64,000 bases of DNA from Bacteriovoracaceae bacterium (GTDB lineage: Bacteria; Bdellovibrionota; Bacteriovoracia; Bacteriovoracales; Bacteriovoracaceae). Below are positions 52,345 to 61,093 of this stretch, piece after piece (within the stretch, counting starts at the first letter, position 1; each line of letters opens with the position of its first letter). The position numbers and the translations under genes were made by a program. Location of the stretch: NCBI GenBank assembly GCA_016784965.1, contig JADHTQ010000017.1:18739-82738 (forward strand). The letters run 5' to 3'. Under the pieces are notes generated by a model, which saw only the letters and a list, made by a program, of their open reading frames with translations, was not told where the DNA came from and did no database searches.

Positions 52345-55300
52345 CTTAGATAATAGATCTAGCTGAGTATCATATTCATCTGGTGCCCTTAAGTACTCTG
52401 ATACTTCTTTTCGATATTTTCCTACCCGCCAACTATAGTCTTCAATTCTATCTTGACTATCATCCATTAACCTGGATTGCATATTTGTTGCATCAAGTAT
52501 TGGCCCAATAACACTAAAGGCATTTTGAGTTAAAGATTTTTCATTAATAATTTTTTTACTTTGATTCAATAACTCTTCTACCTCTCCCTCAAAGTCTAAA
52601 AAAGTAGCTAGATGGGTCTCCATGGCAGGTGACTCAATTGCCTCCAGCTTTTTTATATTTCCTCTTAGTCCATCCATTAATTGTTGCAGAGTGTTGTTAC
52701 TCAAAGAATCTACTGTTACAACAAACATAGTGCTACATATGGCCTCTAGCTCTTGATAACTAAGCTCATCAAACATTTGTTTATGATGTTCTAAATCGTC
52801 TCTACTACTGGCCGTAAAGTCCTTTAAGAATTTGTATTTGTCAATGACCTGCTTGGCAAAATAATTCTTGTCCGTAGCATAGTAAGTTTGATTATCAATC
52901 TTGGTAAAATGACTACCTTCAGGTAAGGCCTCATTGTTATTACGAATAATGGCCTTGTATGGGGCCTGTCTTGTATCTGATATATTTAAATTGCCTGGTA
53001 TTGTTAAGGACGTAAGCAAACTACTAAACTGTGTCTTAATCGCACCTTTTTCCAATATAAATTGTGGGAAATATAGATCCTTTGGCAGATATCCTTTGGT
53101 TTGTAGTCGCTTAGAAGATACTCCTTTTAAAATTCTATCTGTGATAATCTCCATTAACTCTTGACGATACTGAGGCTCATCCATAAAAGTTGGTTTCAAC
53201 TTTTCTCTTTTATGTTGTTTTAAAAATGCATCTCTGGTAGTTAACATGGTTATTACGCTCAATCTATCTTGTTTCATTCCTATAACTTCCACAGGCCTTG
53301 CTTGAAATTCATGGCCATTTAATAACACTGTCACTAGATCATCATTTGCGTTTTGTTTATCGCCAAGGGAAGCAAATAAATTGTTATAGATATGACCACT
53401 TTTTGTAAGGTACTCTTTGTTTAATGTTTTTAAGTAGCTCATGGCTTGCGCATCATCGCAATCCATAATAGTAGTACCAGTAGTGTTAAAGATATCTGCT
53501 CTTAACTGTTCAAACTCAAAAATCTCAAACTTATTGGTATCGTTGTCTTCGTCTTTTACTATACATGACCTAGTTGGGGTGGTTATAACCTCTTTAAAAA
53601 ATTGATAAATTTTTTGAGATGCCTGATAGTATTGACGATAATACTCTCCATAATAAGGATGAGCCGCCATGCCTGGTAAAATTTCATTCAAATATTTACT
53701 CTTTGTATAGTTTTCCAAATAGCGATTCTTTTTTGTAACATACTTGCCAAGGTGGTATCGCCAACGATTATAAAAAGACTTCATCGGTACAAATAGCCTA
53801 TTTAGTGTAAAGTTATTTACCAGTTGTGCAACAGGACCTATTGCCCTATCGTAACGTCTACCCTCAATTATTAAATGAGATTTGTATTCGTCAATCAGGT
53901 GATTTACTACTTCCAAAGGTGTTGTCCCAACATCAAACGCCCGACACATCGGATCATCTTCTCCAAGATCAAAATCATCACAAAACCTATATTTTTTAGG
54001 TTTTAAACCAAACTGCTTAATGTCCTCATTATTATTGCTTTGTAAAAAGTTATCCACACTTGTACCAGATGGTATGTTGATAATTTTTTTTATGGTTTTA
54101 TCTTTGTTTTCAAACTCCAACGATCTGGTATAACCAAAGCGAATGGCAGCAATGTCATACAGACCTGGCAGCACTAATTCGCGCACATCTGCTGCAAAAT
54201 AATCCATCGTAGAAGAGGTTTGAGGGATATTATTTGGATCACCTGCCATGGCCTTGTGCTCTTTTTTATAAAAGTTTTGTTTGTCACTACTTGCAGCAAA
54301 GTTATGGGTTAAACCAAAATTGTGGCCCAACTCATGCAGTAAGCTTGAAGAAATGGAGTTGCGAATTAATTTATCAGAGCAGGATCTTAAGTTTTTTAAT
54401 TCTGCTGATCGATCTACTCTAATTGGTTTTTTTGGATTTAGTGTTTTAATGTACGGTAGTAAATCATTTTTGCACAATGTTTCAATTTGCCCTATGATAT
54501 CCTTAAACACAGGCACAAAACCACACCTGGTAGCATTTTTTCCCAATTGTGTAATCCTTCCACTAGCAAGAGTTGAAGATAACACTTTAGTATTTAAATA
54601 GTGCGAATTAAAAACACCCAGTTTATATTTGATATAGTTTCTAAGGGTTTCAATAACACCTTCTCTATATGGATTGATATAAATATTAGTGGTAGCAGAA
54701 ACTATTTCACCAGAAAGAGAGTCAAAAATTGATGGCCCAAAGCCAACTAAGCTACTGCCGTATTTGGTATCTACAACGTTTATAATATTGTAACGAATAT
54801 CTCCAAGCTCGACATCATGTGAAGTATCTAGCTCAACTGTTATACCTGTGCCTGCAACTTTAAATGCCTCATTCCACTGCTGGATCATCTTAACACCCAA
54901 ATCTCTATATTCAGGAGCAGTTTCATGAGTAAAGTGATAAGTAATTTTATTATCTTTTGGATACAAACGATTAATCTTGACCTGCTCTTCATAATCTTCT
55001 TTATAGTAAAATTTATAATCCTTAATATAAGATCTCTCGGAAGTAAAAAATCCAAAGAGCCTCTGATCAGACTCATAATGAGTTTGTCCCAAAAGTGGTT
55101 TGTGGGCCTTTCTTAGAGCATACTTGATCCGCTTTTGAACATCAGGATAGTAAATGGTAAAACTGATAAAATCTTTGGCTATTTCTAGTTTATGAAAACG
55201 CTTTTTATCAGTAGAAACGGCCGAGTCAACTTGCTTGAAATATACCTTAACAAATTTTCTAACTCCCCACTTTAAGGCCTTTGGATGTAGGTCATTAATT

Positions 55301-56214
55301 TCTTCTTCTTCAAGCCCGTTATCATCTGCATTATTTTGTCTTACTTGATAATCAACCCAACTAACAGGCAGTCTAATGGCCGATTTATAGTTAATTTCAT
55401 CATTTTCTTGGGCAATCTCTTGGGCCACATTTAAGTTTACCGCCTTAATATCATCTTTTGTTTTAATAAACTTAATTCTTGATACTTCTTCAAAGTCCAT
55501 ATCAACATTGTGGCTTTCCCCTTCACTATTTTTTTCTTTAAAGTTGGCAGATACCGTTGTAGTAGCGATAAACCACTCTCCATCAAACATATCGGAAGGA
55601 AAGACATCATATTTTTTTACATCTTTAAAGACTGTTCTTTCGTTAAAATCAATTCTGTAGTAATTGGCAAGCTTGAAGCTACTTACTGGAAACTCAGTTA
55701 GGTTGGTGGTCTCTTCACCATTGCCATCTTTAACTTTTTCTACCTTAATAAAATTTATTTTATATCCAACAAGAGGTACTGCATAAAGATCACCCCCCAA
55801 CTTCTTTGCATAAGTTAACTCTTGGGTTGGTAGATCTGCTTTTTTCCCAACTTTTTTGACCACGAGATACCCATTATCTGTAAACTCATGGATTATTTTA
55901 TATGTAAAATTATTCTTACCCCTAAAAGGAACACCTTTAAGCAGCTTGGAGTTTGTTTTATACTCAACAATATCTAGGTTGTTTATTATGCCTTGAGCAT
56001 TACTGGCGATTGTCACTAAACTGGCGTTTGATGCTTTGCCTGGATATAATGACTTGCCAGTAGTTAATGTATAGTTTGTAATTTTTTTGGTAATTGGCAA
56101 AAGCGTAGTTCCAAGACCGATGCCTTGGCCTTGTATAAACTTTTCTGGTCGTTGTTTTGCACAGCTAACAATAAGAGAAACTAGGAAAAAGAAAAATACA
56201 GTTTGTTTGTTCAT
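52327..56214 (-). CDS. Met-zincin zinc metalloprotease lipoprotein
   Basis: This 1295-aa protein is an exported zinc protease. Lipobox 'SLIVSC' ends near residue 17, so it is probably anchored in the outer or inner membrane. The zinc motif 'LLHELGHNFGLTHNFAASS' (HExxHxxGxxH, near residue 626) and the Met-turn 'TSSTMDYFAADVRELVLPGL' followed by 'YDIAAIRFGY' match the Met-zincin (DUF4953) family. The long N-terminal half is beta-rich, and the C-terminal 500 residues are helical and unrecognised; usual members are 800-900 aa, so this is large. Three in-frame ATGs occur close together, and 56214 puts the lipobox at the right place. It may degrade prey or host proteins. That role is inference. Confidence 0.87.
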   Translation of the reverse strand: MNKQTVFFFFLVSLIVSCAKQRPEKFIQGQGIGLGTTLLPITKKITNYTLTTGKSLYPGKASNASLVTIASNAQGIINNLDIVEYKTNSKLLKGVPFRGKNNFTYKIIHEFTDNGYLVVKKVGKKADLPTQELTYAKKLGGDLYAVPLVGYKINFIKVEKVKDGNGEETTNLTEFPVSSFKLANYYRIDFNERTVFKDVKKYDVFPSDMFDGEWFIATTTVSANFKEKNSEGESHNVDMDFEEVSRIKFIKTKDDIKAVNLNVAQEIAQENDEINYKSAIRLPVSWVDYQVRQNNADDNGLEEEEINDLHPKALKWGVRKFVKVYFKQVDSAVSTDKKRFHKLEIAKDFISFTIYYPDVQKRIKYALRKAHKPLLGQTHYESDQRLFGFFTSERSYIKDYKFYYKEDYEEQVKINRLYPKDNKITYHFTHETAPEYRDLGVKMIQQWNEAFKVAGTGITVELDTSHDVELGDIRYNIINVVDTKYGSSLVGFGPSIFDSLSGEIVSATTNIYINPYREGVIETLRNYIKYKLGVFNSHYLNTKVLSSTLASGRITQLGKNATRCGFVPVFKDIIGQIETLCKNDLLPYIKTLNPKKPIRVDRSAELKNLRSCSDKLIRNSISSSLLHELGHNFGLTHNFAASSDKQNFYKKEHKAMAGDPNNIPQTSSTMDYFAADVRELVLPGLYDIAAIRFGYTRSLEFENKDKTIKKIINIPSGTSVDNFLQSNNNEDIKQFGLKPKKYRFCDDFDLGEDDPMCRAFDVGTTPLEVVNHLIDEYKSHLIIEGRRYDRAIGPVAQLVNNFTLNRLFVPMKSFYNRWRYHLGKYVTKKNRYLENYTKSKYLNEILPGMAAHPYYGEYYRQYYQASQKIYQFFKEVITTPTRSCIVKDEDNDTNKFEIFEFEQLRADIFNTTGTTIMDCDDAQAMSYLKTLNKEYLTKSGHIYNNLFASLGDKQNANDDLVTVLLNGHEFQARPVEVIGMKQDRLSVITMLTTRDAFLKQHKREKLKPTFMDEPQYRQELMEIITDRILKGVSSKRLQTKGYLPKDLYFPQFILEKGAIKTQFSSLLTSLTIPGNLNISDTRQAPYKAIIRNNNEALPEGSHFTKIDNQTYYATDKNYFAKQVIDKYKFLKDFTASSRDDLEHHKQMFDELSYQELEAICSTMFVVTVDSLSNNTLQQLMDGLRGNIKKLEAIESPAMETHLATFLDFEGEVEELLNQSKKIINEKSLTQNAFSVIGPILDATNMQSRLMDDSQDRIEDYSWRVGKYRKEVSEYLRAPDEYDTQLDLLSKLIRGI

Positions 56215-56335
56215 GCAGCGCATTATACACATTTTGTTTCATTTGTGAAGTAAATAATGCATCGAGTTAATCTTTTTTTTGTTTTCTTGTCCTTCTACCA
56301 AGGGTTCTATAAATTTCATTGAGATTTAAAAGAAC

Positions 56336-56373
56336 AAAAAGCCGGGTTAAACGACTATCCAACCCGGCTTTTT
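56336..56373. terminator. Strong rho-independent terminator
   Basis: AAAAAGCCGGGTT and AACCCGGCTTTTT form a perfect 13-bp stem with a 12-nt loop, A-flanked and T-flanked, so it would work in both directions. It follows the tRNA-Phe gene by about 42 bp on the minus strand and precedes the metalloprotease start. Confidence 0.88.
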
Positions 56374-56415
56374 ACTCATTCAAAGTTTTCTACCCACTAC
56401 CTTGCTTTAAGAGGA

Positions 56416-56491
56416 TGGTGCCCTCGCGCGGAATCGAACCACGGACACAGGGATTTTCAGTCCCTTGCTCTACCGACTGAGCTACAAGGGC
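56416..56491 (-). tRNA. tRNA-Phe (anticodon GAA)
   Basis: The 76-nt gene folds as a full cloverleaf. The acceptor stem is GCCCTTG paired with CGAGGGC, followed by A and an encoded CCA end. The D-loop holds AGTCGGTAGAG, the anticodon loop is CTGAAAA (anticodon GAA), and the T-arm holds GTTCGATTC. All stems pair with at most one G-T wobble in the acceptor. It stands alone, not in a tRNA cluster, with a strong terminator after it. A TATAAT lies upstream at about 56555 but no good -35 is seen. Confidence 0.97.
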
Positions 56492-56781
56492 ATTTAGGTA
56501 AAGGCAGCTCAACTTTGAAGTTGCAATATAAGTTGTCTTCTAAAATGAAAACTCTTATTATAAAACTAAAGTTTTGATCATAATACGTCAACAACTTATC
56601 TATTTTTTTTCATCTACTGTGCAACCTCCCTTATCTCACGTCTGCTTGTGTCATCTTTTCTACCTGCAATCCTTTTATACTAACAAAGGTAATTGCTCGA
56701 CAAAAAATAAAACTTTGGATAGATGTATTGGTAATGAGTAAACAGTAAGACTTTTAAAAAACTACCATAAAGGATAATCAA

Positions 56782-57351
56782 ATGATTTTTACAGGAACAC
56801 ATAACTATATTGATGCAAAACTACCCTCTTTATCAAAGTCTTTAACTGATAATTTATTACTTGTTCTGTTTGGCAGTTGGGCAATAGCGCTTTTGGCACA
56901 AATTGCCATTCCTCTGGGATTTACACCTATTCCAATCACTGGTCAAACATTTGGCATTTTACTCATTGGTGCGCTTTATGGTGGCAAGCGTTCTTTAATC
57001 ACAACTATTTTTTATGTCGTACAAGGAGCATTTGGTCTGCCCTTTTTTGCAAAGGGCGCCTCCGGTTTTGCAGTCCTATTGGGGCCTACTGGGGGATATC
57101 TTCTTGGAATGATCATTGCGGCGACTGTTATGGGTTATTTAGCTGAGAAAAAATATGATCAAGCATGGAAGAGTTCTTTGCCTTTATTTTTTATCGGACA
57201 CCTCATTATATTCTGCTTTGGACTTGCATGGCTTGGAAATTTTGTAGGATATCAAAATGTAATTTCTTTGGGCCTTCTTCCCTTTCTTCCAGGGTTAATT
57301 ATTAAGACGATACTGGCGGCTTCAATAACCAGTAGCATCCAAAAGAATTAA
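56782..57351 (+). CDS. bioY: BioY biotin transporter (ECF S-component)
   Basis: This 189-aa membrane protein captures biotin. Six hydrophobic helices are visible and the BioY blocks are present: 'IPLGFTPIPITGQTFGILLI', 'GALYGGKRSLITTIFYVVQG' and 'AFGLPFFAKGASGFAVLLGP', with 'TGGYLLGMIIAATVMGYLAE'. AAAGGA precedes the ATG. No EcfA/EcfT energising genes lie nearby; solitary BioY occurs in other bacteria. No biotin riboswitch or BirA box is visible in the 290 bp upstream (that gap holds only AT-rich sequence). It ends 6 bp before the convergent histidine kinase gene. Confidence 0.94.
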   Translation: MIFTGTHNYIDAKLPSLSKSLTDNLLLVLFGSWAIALLAQIAIPLGFTPIPITGQTFGILLIGALYGGKRSLITTIFYVVQGAFGLPFFAKGASGFAVLLGPTGGYLLGMIIAATVMGYLAEKKYDQAWKSSLPLFFIGHLIIFCFGLAWLGNFVGYQNVISLGLLPFLPGLIIKTILAASITSSIQKN

Positions 57352-57357
57352 CTAAAA

Positions 57358-58602
57358 TTATTGATGAATAATCTCTGGAAAATCAACATAAAAGGTCGTC
57401 CCTATATTTTCCTTTGAGGTGAAATGGATCTTCCCCCCCATCTCCTCTACCATCGTTTTGGTAATCGCAAGACCTAGACCTGTTCCCGCTTTTTGTGACC
57501 CACCTGCATTTTTTGATTGGGTAAACTTACCAAAAATCTGACTTTTAAAATCTTCAGGAATTCCTTCTCCGTGATCTATCACGGAAACTCTTAGGAATTT
57601 GTCATGTCGTGAAAGAGTTATTTCAACCTGGTCACTCTCTTTAGAATATTTAACTGCATTTGAAACTAAGTTTGACATAACTTGATTAAAGCGATTTACA
57701 TCTATCAAAATGTCTCCTTGAATACCTGTGTTTACAAATTTTAAATCAACTCCAAACCTAGTCGCATAAGAGTGATCATTCTCTACTGCTAGCTCAAGTA
57801 GTGATGATAATTTATGCTTTTTCATATCGTAGCTCATTCTGCCTGCCTGAAGTTTTTGAAAATCCAACAAATCATTAACAAGCATTAACAATCGTTCACT
57901 ATTTTTATACGCCATTGTCACTAATTTTTTCGCCTTGTCTGACAATTGAGTCGTTTTTCCACCTTTTAGTAATCCAAGTGATCCCATCATTGTGGTAAGT
58001 GGTGTTTTTAATTCATGATTCATTGTTGCTATAAATTCGGCCTTTTGCCTATTTAACCTCTGACTTTCACTTCTGTCTCTAATAATTGCCGAATACATTA
58101 TTTGATCACCATCTTTCCAGGTGGCCAAAGAGATTTCTATCGGAAATTCAGCTCCATCTTTTTGTTTGCCTGTTGAGTTTGCAACACCACCCATCATTTT
58201 TTTACTAGCTGCTATATCATAATAAGGGTGCGCCTTCCCAGCTTGAGTGACGTGATATTTATGAGACCTCTTTGGTAGTAGTGTTATCATTGAATGGCCT
58301 ACAGCTTCAGACTCTGTATGGCCAAACATAGAAGTGGCCGCCGGATTCCATCCGATTATTATCATCTTGTTATCAATGGTAATAATCGCATCATTAGATG
58401 AGTTAATAATTGCTTGTAACTGCGAATAAGTTAATGAATCATCTCTACTACCTTTAAAAAACTTAAGGCGTAGTTTCTCTACAAATTCTAAGGCCAAAAA
58501 TGGACACTTATTCTTTGTTTCCTCCAAGACAGAACCACTACTGACATTGATACTTAAGAGTAATAAAGCACCTATCGCTAACAAAGCCTTTAAATACTTC
58601 AT
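57358..58602 (-). CDS. PAS-domain histidine kinase with N-terminal signal-like segment
   Basis: This 414-aa kinase begins with a basic n-region and a hydrophobic core ('LLAIGALLLLSINVSSG', residues 7-23) that looks like a signal peptide or a single anchor. A PAS domain follows (about 58-180, 'LQAIINSSNDAIITIDNKM'). The HisKA box is 'IATMNHELKTPLTTMMGSLG' (H196), with N-box 'QVMSNLVSNAVKYSKE' and G boxes 'DHGEGIPE' and 'GTGLGLAITK'. The kinase is intact. AAAGG nine bases upstream supports this start. No second membrane segment is seen, so topology is puzzling. It follows the receiver-phosphatase gene by 25 bp and probably phosphorylates it. Confidence 0.9.
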   Translation of the reverse strand: MKYLKALLAIGALLLLSINVSSGSVLEETKNKCPFLALEFVEKLRLKFFKGSRDDSLTYSQLQAIINSSNDAIITIDNKMIIIGWNPAATSMFGHTESEAVGHSMITLLPKRSHKYHVTQAGKAHPYYDIAASKKMMGGVANSTGKQKDGAEFPIEISLATWKDGDQIMYSAIIRDRSESQRLNRQKAEFIATMNHELKTPLTTMMGSLGLLKGGKTTQLSDKAKKLVTMAYKNSERLLMLVNDLLDFQKLQAGRMSYDMKKHKLSSLLELAVENDHSYATRFGVDLKFVNTGIQGDILIDVNRFNQVMSNLVSNAVKYSKESDQVEITLSRHDKFLRVSVIDHGEGIPEDFKSQIFGKFTQSKNAGGSQKAGTGLGLAITKTMVEEMGGKIHFTSKENIGTTFYVDFPEIIHQ

Positions 58603-58627
58603 AACTTTTAACCTTTTTTAAATTTCT

Positions 58628-59866
58628 CTACCAAGCTGTTAACTCAAAGATACTAATATCATCGCTAAATGGTGTGCCCTGAGCATATGTCTTTAAGGTG
58701 TCTAAAACACTTTCAAGGGGAGTATTATTTTTAATAATTTCACTAAAAAGCCTTTCTAGACGTGTCTCTCCATACATTTGCTCATCGACATTAATGGTCT
58801 CAGATGGCCCATCAGAAAAGGCAATGATTCGATCACCAGGCCTTAGGCCTAAATCAACGCTTTTAGTTGTAAATTGCTTTGCAGGCAAAATTCCCAGCAT
58901 GAATTCATCTGCAGCAATATTGTGAAGCACCTCTCCTGCACTACTAAATATTTTCACACTTGGTATGCCATGGTTAAAAATTCTGGTCATCTTGGTCAAT
59001 GGATTATATTCAACTGCAGCGCAAGCAAGAAACATGTCAGCTGGCAATCTGTTTTTATTCCAAGCATTTAAACTTTGTAAAATTTCCTCCATGCTCTGTC
59101 CTTTTTCGGTCATATTGTAAAAAATATCTAAGGTGCTTGGTGCCCCAAAAGAGGCAGTAAGTCCATGACCGGTAAAATCTCCCAGTAACATATGGCGAAC
59201 TCCATCTGGCCTGTCCATTGATAAAATAACATCTCCGGAGGTCTCTTCTAGTGGTAAGTTTAAAGTACGCACCCCCTTGCTTTCAAAAAGATCTGTCTCC
59301 CTTGTTTTATTCATAATTGCAATCATTCGATCGCGCTCAGTTTGTAAAATCTTTTTAGTTACCCGCAGCTCTTCTCTAGAATCAAAAAGCCGTGACCAAG
59401 AATTTAATCGAGCTTCCAAAATTTCTGGTAATACTGGCTTGCTAATAAAATCATCTCCACCACAGTTTAAACATTTTGCTAAATCTTCGCTTGCACTGAC
59501 TGCAGTGTGGAAAATTATTGGAGTAAAGCGATTTTTAGAGAGCTTTTTTATTTCCACTGTTGCATCATAGCCGTTCATTTCTGGCATCATTACATCCATT
59601 ATGACCATGTGAGGAGAGTTGTTTTCAAAGCTAGCAATGGCCTGTTGACCATTGCTAGCTGTAATTACATCATACCCCATTTCCTCAACCATAATTTCCA
59701 TAAAGTCTCTGATATCTTCATTGTCATCAACGACAAGAACAGTTTTTTTCTCAACTGGTTGAAAGTGAGTCAGGTCTTTAAAACAAGTATTACCCCAACC
59801 CAATACCTGGAAAAAAACGAAACTTATAAGTAAACAAATTATCTTATTGGTTAATTGCTGTTTCAT
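58628..59866 (-). CDS. Receiver plus PP2C-type (SpoIIE-like) phosphatase
   Basis: This 412-aa protein pairs a receiver with a SpoIIE-type Ser/Thr phosphatase. The receiver (about 42-160) has the acidic pair 'VLVVDDNEDI' (D47, D48), phospho-acceptor 'MVIMDVMMPEMNG' (D91) and 'FISKPVLP'. A helical linker precedes the phosphatase domain ('DVILSMDRPDGVRHMLLGDF' then 'TGHGLTASFGAP', later 'PGDRIIAFSDGPSE', each with metal-binding Asp). Odd: the N-terminus is a hydrophobic signal-like segment ('IICLLISFVFFQVLGWG') before a cytoplasmic-type receiver. AGGGA about ten bases upstream supports this start. It would control an anti-sigma or similar phosphoprotein. Confidence 0.88.
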   Translation of the reverse strand: MKQQLTNKIICLLISFVFFQVLGWGNTCFKDLTHFQPVEKKTVLVVDDNEDIRDFMEIMVEEMGYDVITASNGQQAIASFENNSPHMVIMDVMMPEMNGYDATVEIKKLSKNRFTPIIFHTAVSASEDLAKCLNCGGDDFISKPVLPEILEARLNSWSRLFDSREELRVTKKILQTERDRMIAIMNKTRETDLFESKGVRTLNLPLEETSGDVILSMDRPDGVRHMLLGDFTGHGLTASFGAPSTLDIFYNMTEKGQSMEEILQSLNAWNKNRLPADMFLACAAVEYNPLTKMTRIFNHGIPSVKIFSSAGEVLHNIAADEFMLGILPAKQFTTKSVDLGLRPGDRIIAFSDGPSETINVDEQMYGETRLERLFSEIIKNNTPLESVLDTLKTYAQGTPFSDDISIFELTAW

Positions 59867-60023
59867 AAGTGTGACTTCCCTAAATTCATATGCCCTGAAT
59901 CATACTTTTTCTATATATTCTGCATGTACTTGTTTCAAACAATTATTAATATACGACTGTTGTATTAATAATTTTTCTTCACATTTTGAATGTTATTATT
60001 TAAATAACAAAATTCCTTTTTCG

Positions 60024-60066
60024 CCCAAACTGAATACGGCAACAGCAACTGTTTCAGTATCTGTTT
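60024..60066 (+). repeat. Dispersed hexamer-rich repeat, copy B
   Basis: Read on the plus strand it starts CCCAAACTGAA, then GGCAACAG and GCAACT, then switches to GTTTCA/GTATCT/GTTT, the same order as copy A at 22456-22512 (minus strand). It reaches into the queG stop codon. The 59867-60064 gap otherwise holds AT-rich sequence with no feature I can see. Confidence 0.6.
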
Positions 60067-61093
60067 AGAATGTGTATGTATTTAGGGTTTTTAGGATTGC
60101 AACCCTTCCTGTGCGCTCAAACGAAGTATCTTTAAAAATCCGAGCAAACTCACGATTGCTCATCTTCTGTAAATTTTCAACGACAACTGACCTTGGCCTA
60201 TTTAAGAAGAAATCGATGATAAGTTTACTCTTTTTAAAATTTGCCACCTCAGCACTATCGGGTGCATCCATTTTTTTTAACAACTTTTTATTCCAAGGAC
60301 ATACATCTTGGCATATATCACACCCAAACATAGTTCCATTTGCATTATCAAGACCCTCAGGAGGCATTCTATCACTATGTTTGCCACCAAACAGTTCAGT
60401 CGTAAATGTACTAACACATTTACCAATTTTCACAGTTTTATTTTCTTCATCAATTGCCGATGTGGGACACGCCTCAACACAAGCGCGGCAGCTGCCACAT
60501 AGATTACCTATTGGAGTTTTTATTTCTAAGTCCAACTTCTTAGACAACAAAAGCGAGCCAATTATAAAGTAGCTTCCATAGCTTTTACTGATAAGCATAG
60601 AGCTTTTTCCAAAAAAGCCCAGTCCTGCCCGGTAGGCCAAATCGCGCTCAAGTACTGGATGAATGTCTAGACAAATTTTGGTCTCAAGGCCTCCAATTTG
60701 CTTTTTAAAAGTTTGGGCCAAAGACTCAAGTCTTTTTTCAATCACTCGGTGGTAATCCTCTCCTTCAAATCCCAGTACAAAGCTTGCCATGGTTAAATCA
60801 CTTTCATCGCGTGATGCTTTAAAGTTGCCGATATATTTTTTAGCTTTGGCATAACTAAATAAAAAAACAATGGCCGATTGATATTTTGGAAAATAGTTTT
60901 TAATATCTTCGCGAAGTTTGCCTCTTTGCCCGCTTAAATAGTCCAAAGGGTCAAAATATCCCTTTTTTTCCATAAGCTTGAAATGTTTGTAAGATGCAGG
61001 CTGTGATCCTTGTACGTATCCCCAGTCTACGATACCAAAGCTACTTAAATTCTGTGGTGAAAAAGTACTTTTTAAAAATTGATTGAGGGACAT
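60065..61093 (-). CDS. queG: Epoxyqueuosine reductase QueG
   Basis: QueG performs the last step of queuosine synthesis in tRNA, reducing epoxyqueuosine with a cobalamin cofactor. The 342-aa protein has both [4Fe-4S] ferredoxin motifs: 'CGSCRACVEACPTSAID' and 'FGCDICQDVCPWNKKL'. The N-terminal part carries 'RAGLGFFGKSSMLISKSYGS' of the cobalamin-binding region. The start ATG lies directly after the pyk stop. tRNA-Phe in this window has no queuosine site, so no link there. Confidence 0.95.
   Translation of the reverse strand: MSLNQFLKSTFSPQNLSSFGIVDWGYVQGSQPASYKHFKLMEKKGYFDPLDYLSGQRGKLREDIKNYFPKYQSAIVFLFSYAKAKKYIGNFKASRDESDLTMASFVLGFEGEDYHRVIEKRLESLAQTFKKQIGGLETKICLDIHPVLERDLAYRAGLGFFGKSSMLISKSYGSYFIIGSLLLSKKLDLEIKTPIGNLCGSCRACVEACPTSAIDEENKTVKIGKCVSTFTTELFGGKHSDRMPPEGLDNANGTMFGCDICQDVCPWNKKLLKKMDAPDSAEVANFKKSKLIIDFFLNRPRSVVVENLQKMSNREFARIFKDTSFERTGRVAILKTLNTYTF

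Noticed and set aside
56492..56781. Riboswitch or BirA box upstream of bioY
   Set aside because: No inverted TTGTAAAC-type operator or conserved riboswitch core is visible in this AT-rich gap.
59847..60068. Plus-strand frame ending in alternating Thr/Ala/Val/Ser
   Set aside because: The pattern comes from the hexamer-rich repeat; the frame has no start signal and overlaps the upstream regions of real genes.
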